From positions 310,001 to 374,000 of the forward strand of contig DKFM01000006.1 in NCBI GenBank assembly GCA_002452815.1: a stretch of DNA of 64,000 bases, written 5' to 3'. Each line of letters starts with the position of its first letter. Positions within the stretch are counted from its first letter, which is position 1. This stretch comes from Rhodobacteraceae bacterium UBA6796. GTDB taxonomy: Bacteria; Pseudomonadota; Alphaproteobacteria; Rhodobacterales; Rhodobacteraceae. Of the stretch, positions 58,345 to 64,000 are shown piece by piece. Below the pieces are notes generated by a model. The model did not search any database. It was given only the letters and a program-made list of their open reading frames with translations, and was not told where the DNA came from. Both the position numbers and the translations under genes were made by a program.

Positions 58345-59829
58345 ATGACGATCAAAAACCAGTCCCTGTCAGCACTTAACTCCGCGCGTCTGCGTCTGAG
58401 CACCGCACTGTGCGCCACGATGCTCGCAGTCAGCCTTGCCGTGGTGCCGATGGCCCAGGCCGAAGCACGCGCTGCCCCGGAAAGCTTCGCCGATCTGGCA
58501 GAACAGATCAGCCCTTCGGTCGTGAACATCACCACCTCGACGATGGTCGCCGCCCCGGCCAATCAGGGCCCGATGTTCCCCGATGGCTCTCCCTTCTCGG
58601 ATCTGTTCCGTGATTTCGGCTTCCCCAACGGCCCGACCGGCCCGCAGGGCCCGCAAACCCCGCGCCGCTCGAACGCGTTGGGGTCGGGTTTCGTGATTTC
58701 CGAAGACGGCTATATCGTCACCAACAACCATGTGATCGAAGGCGCCGACGAGATCGAGATCGAGTTCTTCTCGGGCGACAAGCTGAAGGCCAAGCTGATC
58801 GGCACCGACCCGAAAACCGACATCGCGCTTCTGAAGGTCGAAAGCGACAAGCCGCTGCCCTTCGTGAAATTCGGCGACAGCGACAAGATGCGGGTCGGCG
58901 ACTGGGTGATGGCGATGGGCAACCCGCTGGGTCAGGGCTTCTCGGTTTCCGCCGGGATCATCTCGGCGCGCAACCGTGAACTCAGCGGCACCTATGACGA
59001 CTATCTGCAGACCGATGCCGCGATCAACCGGGGCAACTCGGGCGGGCCGCTGTTCGATATGGCGGGCGAGGTCGTGGGCGTGAACACCGCAATCCTGTCG
59101 CCCAACGGCGGCTCGATCGGGATCGGTTTCTCGATGGCGTCGAACGTGGTGAACAAGGTCGTGGGGCAGCTGAAGGAATTCGGCGAGACGCGCCGCGGCT
59201 GGCTCGGCGTGAAGATTCAGGACGTGACCCCCGACATGGCCGAAGCGATGGGCATCGCCAAACCCGAAGGCGCGATGGTTTCCGAAGTGCCCGACGGCCC
59301 CGCGAAAGAGGCGGGCATGCTGGCCGGTGACATCATCATCAGTTTCGATGGCGGCGAGGTCAAGGACACCCGCGATCTGGTGCGCCGCGTGGCCGATGCC
59401 CCGGTCGGCGAGGCGGTGCGGGTGACCGTTCTGCGCGCGGGCAAATCCGAAACCCTGCTGGTGACGCTGGGCCGGCGCGAACTGGCCGAGGGAGAGGCCG
59501 TGCCCGCCGCGGTGACCGCACCGCAGGATCAGGAAAAGGAACTGCTGGGCATGGTCGTCACCCCGGTGACGCCGGGTCTGTCCACCGAAATGGGCCTGCC
59601 CACCGGCACCGCCGGGCTGATCGTCAAGTCGATCACCGAGGACAGCAGCGCCTTTGAAAAGGGTCTGCGGGCGGGCGATCTGATCGTCGAGGCCGGGCAA
59701 TTGCCGGTCACCAGCCTGAGCGACCTGGAAACCCGGATCGACGAGGCCAAGGCCGCAGGCCGAAAATCGGTGTTGCTGCTGATCCGCCGCGGCGGCGAGC
59801 CGCGCTTCGTGGCGCTGCCGCTGGAGTGA
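58345..59829 (+). CDS. degP: Periplasmic serine endoprotease DegP/Do family
   Basis: 494 residues. Signal peptide to about residue 40 (MLAVSLAVVPMAQAEA). Trypsin-like domain with the triad His in TNNHVIEGADE near 130, Asp in DPKTDIALLKV near 160 and Ser in NRGNSGGPLFD near 232. Two PDZ domains follow (about 290-385 and 405-490; WLGVKIQDVTPDMAEAMG, and LRAGDLIVEAGQLPV). Degrades misfolded envelope proteins, beside the HflKC quality-control operon. DegP, DegQ and MucD cannot be told apart here. Confidence 0.93.
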   Translation: MTIKNQSLSALNSARLRLSTALCATMLAVSLAVVPMAQAEARAAPESFADLAEQISPSVVNITTSTMVAAPANQGPMFPDGSPFSDLFRDFGFPNGPTGPQGPQTPRRSNALGSGFVISEDGYIVTNNHVIEGADEIEIEFFSGDKLKAKLIGTDPKTDIALLKVESDKPLPFVKFGDSDKMRVGDWVMAMGNPLGQGFSVSAGIISARNRELSGTYDDYLQTDAAINRGNSGGPLFDMAGEVVGVNTAILSPNGGSIGIGFSMASNVVNKVVGQLKEFGETRRGWLGVKIQDVTPDMAEAMGIAKPEGAMVSEVPDGPAKEAGMLAGDIIISFDGGEVKDTRDLVRRVADAPVGEAVRVTVLRAGKSETLLVTLGRRELAEGEAVPAAVTAPQDQEKELLGMVVTPVTPGLSTEMGLPTGTAGLIVKSITEDSSAFEKGLRAGDLIVEAGQLPVTSLSDLETRIDEAKAAGRKSVLLLIRRGGEPRFVALPLE

Positions 59830-59850
59830 CCGCTAGCACAATGAACTGGG

Positions 59851-59876
59851 AAAGGCGCCCTGCGGGGCGCCTTTTT
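59851..59876 (+). terminator. Intrinsic terminator after degP
   Basis: AAAGGCGCCC (59851-59860) pairs with GGGCGCCTTT around TGCG, ending in TTTTT. A strong stem 22 bases after the degP stop. Confidence 0.9.
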
Positions 59877-59933
59877 CATGCCCGCCGGGGGCGCACGGCC
59901 AATGGCCGGCCACAAGGCAAAAGGCCCGCGCCG

Positions 59934-60461
59934 CTATTCGGTCCAGGCGATCAGCCCCAGTTCCTGCGCCGCACGGGTCGACAGCGTGGCCGACAATAGC
60001 CCGCGCGGCGCCTGATAGGCCCGGATCGCCGCACTGGTCGCGGGGTCCAAGACCCCATGCGCCTGCCCCTTGTACAGCCCCCGCGCCTTCAAGGCCCGCT
60101 GCAGGCTGGCCACGAAGTCCGGCGTCAGATCCGCCGCGCAGGGCGATTTGAACCACATCTCGGCCCGCCCCTCGACAATCCGCTGATGGGTCGAGGTGCG
60201 ATAGGCCGCCGGTCGCGTGACCTTGCCGGTGGCGGGGTCGCGCTGCTCGGGCTGGACCAGGACCTGCTCGGTCACGGTCTCCAGCACCGCAGGCCGGGTC
60301 TGGTGCGCGAAACATCCGCCCTCGCCCGGCTGCGGCGGCTTGGCACGCCATTCGCCCGCCAGCGTGGGTTGCGGCGGCGCGTCGGGCAATGGCGGGGCGG
60401 CAGGGGTGCAGGCGGCCAGCGCAAGGGCTGCGACCGGAAGCAGACAGGTCAGGCGGATCAT
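59934..60461 (-). CDS. Lipoprotein with peptidoglycan-binding-like domain
   Basis: About 175 residues from ATG 60461. Lipobox LALAAC gives a lipidated Cys near residue 18, followed by a Pro-rich linker (TPAAPPLPDAPPQP). The middle has TRPAVLETVTEQVLVQPEQRDPATG and a region with two further cysteines. The last 60 residues (DFVASLQRALKARGLYKGQAHGVLDPATSAAIRAYQAPRGL) are a PG_binding_1-type repeat. It probably tethers to peptidoglycan. Converges on degP. Confidence 0.8.
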   Translation of the reverse strand: MIRLTCLLPVAALALAACTPAAPPLPDAPPQPTLAGEWRAKPPQPGEGGCFAHQTRPAVLETVTEQVLVQPEQRDPATGKVTRPAAYRTSTHQRIVEGRAEMWFKSPCAADLTPDFVASLQRALKARGLYKGQAHGVLDPATSAAIRAYQAPRGLLSATLSTRAAQELGLIAWTE

Positions 60462-60567
60462 TCGGGCGCGGCCTTTGGAAAAACTCGCACGCAGTCTATC
60501 CACTTTCACACAAAGGGGAAAGAGCGCGGCACAGCGCCCTCTGGTCAAGCCCGCGCCCTTGCCCTAA

Positions 60568-60951
<384 letters not shown>

Positions 60952-60972
60952 TCTGCCGCCCAGATCAGTTGC

Positions 60973-61005
60973 GGGCCGCGCCGAACCATCGGCGCGGCCC
61001 TTTTT
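60973..61005 (+). terminator. Intrinsic terminator after the ferredoxin gene
   Basis: GGGCCGCGCCG (60973-60983) pairs with CGGCGCGGCCC (60990-61000) around AACCAT, followed by TTTTT. It is also close to the convergent acetyltransferase stop (61012). Confidence 0.9.
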
Positions 61006-61011
61006 CATGGC

Positions 61012-61548
61012 TCAGCCCTGATCCAGACCGAAGGCCGCGTGATGCAGCGGCACGCCGTGCGGGGCCGCGTCGGTGAAGGGCAGCGCCATCACCGCCTCTT
61101 GCGGAACGCCGGGCATGCCCAGATCGGGAAAGCTCGCGAAGCCGAAACGCCCGTAATAGGCAGGATAGCCCACCAGCACCGCCCCCGGACAGCCCGGCTG
61201 CGCCCGCAGCGCGGCCAGCGCCGCGCGCATCAGCGCGGCACCGATGCCGCGCCCCTGCCAATCGGGGCGCACCGCAAGCGGGCCGATCAGCCCCCACCCC
61301 GGCACGGCCCCGATCTGCGCAGGCGAAACCGCGATATGGCCCAGCAGCGTGCCGGGCCCTGCCCCGTCCGGCGCCCGATCCTCGGGGCCGGCCTCGGCCA
61401 CCAGCGACAGCCGCAAGGCCCCCGCCGCGCGCAGATCCGCCACGATCTGCGCCTCGCGCCCGGTCTTGTGCAGCGCGTCACGGAATGCCGCACCGATCAG
61501 CTCGGCAATCCCGGCGCGATCCCGCGCCTGTTCGGTTCTGATCTGCAT
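61012..61548 (-). CDS. yjhQ: GNAT acetyltransferase, probable YjhQ-type antitoxin of TopAI
   Basis: About 178 residues from ATG 61548, one base after the stop of the YjhX/TopAI gene. GNAT fold: RTEQARDRAGIAELIGAAF near 4-22, LLGHIAVSPAQIG near 68, LAVRPDWQGRGIGAALMRAALAAL near 90-113 (Q/R-x-x-G-x-G/A acetyl-CoA loop) and YYGRFGFASFPDLGMPG near 130. In E. coli yjhX and yjhQ are adjacent; YjhQ is a GNAT-like protein that counteracts the topoisomerase I inhibitor TopAI. Gene order here is the same, so an antitoxin role is likely. Confidence 0.8.
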   Translation of the reverse strand: MQIRTEQARDRAGIAELIGAAFRDALHKTGREAQIVADLRAAGALRLSLVAEAGPEDRAPDGAGPGTLLGHIAVSPAQIGAVPGWGLIGPLAVRPDWQGRGIGAALMRAALAALRAQPGCPGAVLVGYPAYYGRFGFASFPDLGMPGVPQEAVMALPFTDAAPHGVPLHHAAFGLDQG

Positions 61549-61549
61549 G

Positions 61550-61813
61550 TCAGCCCCCCTGATTGTTGAGTTGTGCGCGCACGCTGACGCGTCCGCGATA
61601 CGAGATGCGATAGGGCGCCCCACCGCGCGATTCGATCAGACGCTTGCGGCGCAGACGCTGAAAGGCGTCGAGGTCGCAATCGCTCAGGATTGCGCCCTCA
61701 CGGGTGACGCACATCACATCGGTGATCTTGCCGCCGGGCCTGCGGTCGAAGTCGATCCGGCCACCCAAAGCGAGGACGTGCAACGTCCTTTGTTCCTTGC
61801 GGGAAATATTCAT
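61550..61813 (-). CDS. topAI: YjhX/TopAI family topoisomerase I inhibitor toxin
   Basis: 87 residues closely matching the UPF0386/YjhX family: MNISRKEQRTLHVLALGGRI at the start, TREGAILSDCDLDAFQRLRRKRLIESR in the middle and PYRISYRGRVSVRAQLNNQ at the end. A winged-helix-like small protein. In E. coli TopAI binds and inhibits TopA. The gene is followed after one base by the GNAT gene and preceded by a structured leader of about 150 bases with possible leader peptides, so expression is probably controlled after transcription starts. Confidence 0.88.
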   Translation of the reverse strand: MNISRKEQRTLHVLALGGRIDFDRRPGGKITDVMCVTREGAILSDCDLDAFQRLRRKRLIESRGGAPYRISYRGRVSVRAQLNNQGG

Positions 61814-61881
61814 GGAAGTCTCTTGTGTCAGACAACAGTCGAAAGCCGGTCGCCCCGCGACCCGCTGCTCTTTCGGTGTCT

Positions 61882-61911
61882 CGGCTCTCTGAAAGATCAG
61901 AGGGCCGTTTT
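61882..61911 (+). terminator. Hairpin in the topAI leader with a T-run on the plus strand
   Basis: CGGCTCTCTG (61882-61891) pairs with CAGAGGGCCG (61898-61907) with one wobble, loop AAAGAT. On the plus strand TTTT follows, which makes it terminator-like for antisense transcripts. On the topAI strand there is no T-run, so there it is a leader stem just after two possible leader peptides. Confidence 0.5.
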
Positions 61912-61927
61912 ACACAAGCTCTGACAT
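61910..61927 (-). CDS. Possible leader peptide MSELV before topAI
   Basis: ATG 61927, five codons (M-S-E-L-V), stop TAA 61910-61912. GGAGAG (61931-61936) stands at a workable distance. A longer overlapping frame in another phase, ATG 61938 to TGA 61897, encodes 13 residues (MESGCQSLCKTAL) ending inside the leader hairpin. Both are directly downstream of a predicted promoter. Short leader frames of this kind regulate topAI in E. coli. Confidence 0.4.
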   Translation of the reverse strand: MSELV

Positions 61928-61970
61928 CCACTCTCCATCGTGGTGCCGCGCGCATGCCCGGCACAGGCTC

Positions 61971-61998
61971 AAGATAGGCACCCTGCGGCGCAGCGCAA
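61971..61998 (-). promoter_or_regulatory. Predicted promoter of topAI-yjhQ
   Basis: On the minus strand TTGCGC (61993-61998), 16 bases, TATCTT (61971-61976). The start site would be near 61964, giving a 150-base leader before the topAI ATG (61813). Confidence 0.55.
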
Positions 61999-62009
61999 GG
62001 GGGCGCGCC

Positions 62010-62279
62010 TCATTTCAACTGGCTGTCCTTGGAACCGCGCCGGTTGATCCCGCCCCGCGCCTGCGGCCGCGCATCGCGCGCGTTCTGGCAGTCGATGCAC
62101 AGCTTGACCCCGGGCAAGGCCTGGCGGCGCGCCTCGGGGATCGGCTCGTCACATTCGGCGCAATGGGTCAGGCTTTCGCCCACCGGACCCCGCCGCGCCT
62201 TCAGCCGCGCCAGCTCATCCGCGATCGAGGCCTCGATCTGTTCGTTCACCGCCCCGTCCTGTGCCCATCCGCCGGCCAT
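62010..62279 (-). CDS. DksA/TraR C4-type zinc-finger protein
   Basis: 89 residues from ATG 62279 with AAGGGGG upstream. A short coiled-coil-like N-terminus (NEQIEASIADELARLKARRG) is followed by a C4 zinc finger HCAECDEPIPEARRQALPGVKLCIDCQ (about 39-65, C-x2-C-x17-C-x2-C). It is the short TraR/YbiI type and lacks most of the DksA coiled coil. It may bind RNA polymerase; this is inferred from the family. Confidence 0.85.
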   Translation of the reverse strand: MAGGWAQDGAVNEQIEASIADELARLKARRGPVGESLTHCAECDEPIPEARRQALPGVKLCIDCQNARDARPQARGGINRRGSKDSQLK

Positions 62280-62481
62280 CGCATCCCCCTTTCGTGCAGA
62301 CACGCAGTCTGCCCCGGCTCTGGCGCGCTGTCCACTATCGGAAACGCCGGTTCCCGATTGCGACGCGCCCGACGCCGCTTTTCGCGCGTGCGCGGTCGTA
62401 TCCGGCTGGCCAATCGCGCGGCACCACGGCAAATCTGCGGCGACGGCCCGGGCTTCCCGGAGCAAAGCAAAAGGACCTGCG

Positions 62482-63366
62482 ATGACTTCTTATGTGCTGA
62501 CGGTGAACTGCCCATCGACCCGCGGGATCGTGGCGGCGATTGCGAATTATCTGGCCGATCAGGGCTGTAACCTCACCGACTCGCATCAGTTCGACGACCC
62601 GCTGACGGGCCGGTTCTTCATGCGGGTGACCTTCGTGTCGGAACAGGGCGCCACGCAAGAGGCACTGACCGAAGGCTTCGGCCCCGTGGCCGACAGTTTC
62701 GCGATGGATTGGGCGATCCATTCCGGCGCCGCCAAGATGAAGGTGCTGCTGATGGTGTCGAACTTCGGCCATTGCCTGAACGATCTGCTCTATCGCTGGC
62801 GCATCGGCGCCCTGCCGATCGAGATCGTGGGCGTGATCTCGAACCACCTGACCTATCAGAAGGTGGTGGTGAACCACGACATCCCGTTCCACCACATCAA
62901 GGTGACCAAGGAAAACAAGCCCCAGGCCGAGGCGCAGCTGATGGCGGTGGTCGAAGACAGCGGCGCCGAACTGGTCGTTCTGGCACGCTACATGCAGATC
63001 CTGTCGGATGCGATCTGCCAGAAGATGTCGGGCCGGATCATCAACATCCACCATTCGTTCCTGCCGTCTTTCAAGGGCGCCAACCCCTACAAGCAGGCCT
63101 ATGAACGCGGCGTGAAGCTGATCGGCGCCACGGCGCATTACGTCACCGCCGATCTGGACGAAGGCCCGATCATCGAGCAGGACACCGTGCGCATCACCCA
63201 TGCCCAAAGCCCCGAGGATTACGTCAGCCTCGGGCGCGATGTCGAAGCGCAGGTTCTGGCACGCGCGATCCATGCGCATATCCATCACCGCACCTTCCTG
63301 AATGGCAACAAGACGGTGGTCTTCCCGGCCAGCCCGGGCAGCTACGCCTCGGAACGGATGGGCTAA
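62482..63366 (+). CDS. purU: Formyltetrahydrofolate deformylase
   Basis: Hydrolyses 10-formyl-THF to formate and THF, balancing one-carbon pools. About 294 residues from ATG 62482 with AAGGACC. N-terminal ACT domain (YVLTVNCPSTRGIVAAIANYLADQGCNLTDSHQF, 4-37) and C-terminal formyl-hydrolase domain: VLLMVSNFGHCLNDLL near 90, ARYMQILSDA near 170, NIHHSFLPSFKGANPYKQAY near 193-212 with the catalytic His, and the ATAHYVTADLDEGPIIEQ segment near 220-238. Confidence 0.96.
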   Translation: MTSYVLTVNCPSTRGIVAAIANYLADQGCNLTDSHQFDDPLTGRFFMRVTFVSEQGATQEALTEGFGPVADSFAMDWAIHSGAAKMKVLLMVSNFGHCLNDLLYRWRIGALPIEIVGVISNHLTYQKVVVNHDIPFHHIKVTKENKPQAEAQLMAVVEDSGAELVVLARYMQILSDAICQKMSGRIINIHHSFLPSFKGANPYKQAYERGVKLIGATAHYVTADLDEGPIIEQDTVRITHAQSPEDYVSLGRDVEAQVLARAIHAHIHHRTFLNGNKTVVFPASPGSYASERMG

Positions 63367-63384
63367 GCCCGGTTGAGCCGTGGA

Positions 63385-63540
63385 CGGGGGGCGCGGCCCC
63401 CCGGCTTGTGTGCCACAAGCTCCCCCCGGGATATTTCGACCAGAAAGAAAACCATCTTTGCGCGTTCTTTCTGGTGGAAATATCCCCGGGGGTGAATTCG
63501 GCGCAGCCGAAGAGGGGGGCGGCGCCCCCCCTGTCACGAT
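63385..63540. repeat. Intergenic palindromic element E (after purU)
   Basis: Core arms 63423-63449 and 63465-63492 are inverted copies differing by one indel and about two bases; the loop is 15 bases. GC hairpins flank them: GGGGGGCGCGGCCCCCC (from 63386) on the left and GGGGGGCGGCGCCCCCC (63514-63530) on the right. Same layout as elements C and D. It fills the gap between purU and the next plus-strand gene. Confidence 0.85.
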
Positions 63541-63607
63541 CTGAAATCACACCCCCGCATGTCGTTTTCAGGATGGACGCCGCAGTTGGAGCGCGATAGC
63601 CGGGGGC

Positions 63608-64000
63608 ATGACCCAGACTGACCGCATCTTCCCCGGTATTGCCCTGATGTTGGGCTTTTGCGCGATCGCCCCGCTGATCGACGTGGCCTCGAAACTGGCC
63701 GCGCAGGCGGTTCCGGTGGGCACGATCACACTGGGGCGTTTCGTGGTGCAGGCCGCGCTGATGGCGCCGATCGTTCTGGCGATGCGGCTGCCCTTGCGGA
63801 TCGGACCGACGGCGCTGCGGCTGACGCTGGCGCGGGCTTTCGTCTCGATCCTGGCGACCTATTCCTTCGTCGCGGCGGTGCAGGTGATGCCGATCGCGGA
63901 TGCGCTGGCCATTGCCTTTGTCGAGCCCTTCGTGATCCTGCTGATCGGGCGCTTCGTGATGGGCGAAGAGGTCGGGCCGCGCAGGCTCGGCGCCTCGGTG
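63608..64000 (+). CDS. DMT-superfamily permease (EamA-like), N-terminal part
   Basis: The frame opens at ATG 63608 and runs off the right edge (131 codons, no stop). The visible residues start MTQTDRIFPGIALMLGFC and form four hydrophobic helices, ending with VQVMPIADALAIAFVEPFVILLIGRFVMGEEVGPRR. That is the typical end of the first EamA half (P-x-A-x-A-...-E-P...GE). A related permease is at 43856-44767. The substrate is unknown. Confidence 0.8.
   Translation, partial: MTQTDRIFPGIALMLGFCAIAPLIDVASKLAAQAVPVGTITLGRFVVQAALMAPIVLAMRLPLRIGPTALRLTLARAFVSILATYSFVAAVQVMPIADALAIAFVEPFVILLIGRFVMGEEVGPRRLGASV

Overview
The window looks like ordinary chromosome of a GC-rich (roughly two-thirds G+C) alphaproteobacterium of the Rhodobacteraceae, close to Rhodobacter. 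The signs are the Entner-Doudoroff gene set, tandem TakP-type TRAP binding proteins, a dcw cluster preceded by a long UpsM-type leader, a DUF1127 gene followed by a CCUCCUCCC hairpin array, and a leucyl-transferring N-end-rule enzyme. I see no prophage, transposase, integrase, CRISPR array, tRNA or rRNA.

Layout. 1-10215 holds glucose catabolism: pgi-pgl-zwf on the minus strand and edd-eda on the plus strand, separated by rlmI, a PIN protein, a DUF2478 protein and a lipoprotein. Both zwf and edd carry the same 12-bp palindrome, probably the operator of one LacI-family regulator. 10220-14911 holds glnE, a DUF2852 membrane protein with two matched inverted repeats upstream, and bpt. 15151-19688 holds two tandem TRAP solute-binding proteins without membrane subunits and a chemoreceptor. 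19763-29691 is the dcw cluster on the minus strand (mraZ, rsmH, ftsL, ftsI, murE, murF, mraY, a DUF2161 gene, murD). A terminator and promoter between ftsI and murE probably split it. Its leader (29692-30160) carries an UpsM-like terminated RNA and MraZ-box-like repeats.

30384-32412 holds mrp, and divergently a DUF1127 gene with a ten-hairpin CcsR ('cuckoo RNA') array ending in an intrinsic terminator. This is the most striking feature of the window. 32471-48926 is mixed: rlmJ, mntH/mntR around an MntR box, a succinyl-CoA:acetate CoA-transferase, a Hint protein, uvrD/pcrA, folE2, metZ, yciB, two transporters, ftsY, a YhhN protein and alkB. 49041-60951 holds xseA, purD, sdaA, rpiA, gor, hflK-hflC-DUF2065, degP, a lipoprotein and a [2Fe-2S] ferredoxin. 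61012-64000 holds a topAI-yjhQ toxin-antitoxin pair with a structured leader and possible leader peptides, a DksA-like zinc finger, purU and the start of a DMT permease.

A family of intergenic palindromic elements (shared core near GGATATTT...CCAGAAAGAA) lies after stop codons at five places, with a diverged sixth copy near 48957-49008. Many gene pairs overlap by ATGA, so translational coupling is widespread. Functions come from recognising protein families by eye. Literature links (CceR, UpsM, CcsR/CcaF1, TopAI/YjhQ) are recalled, not searched.
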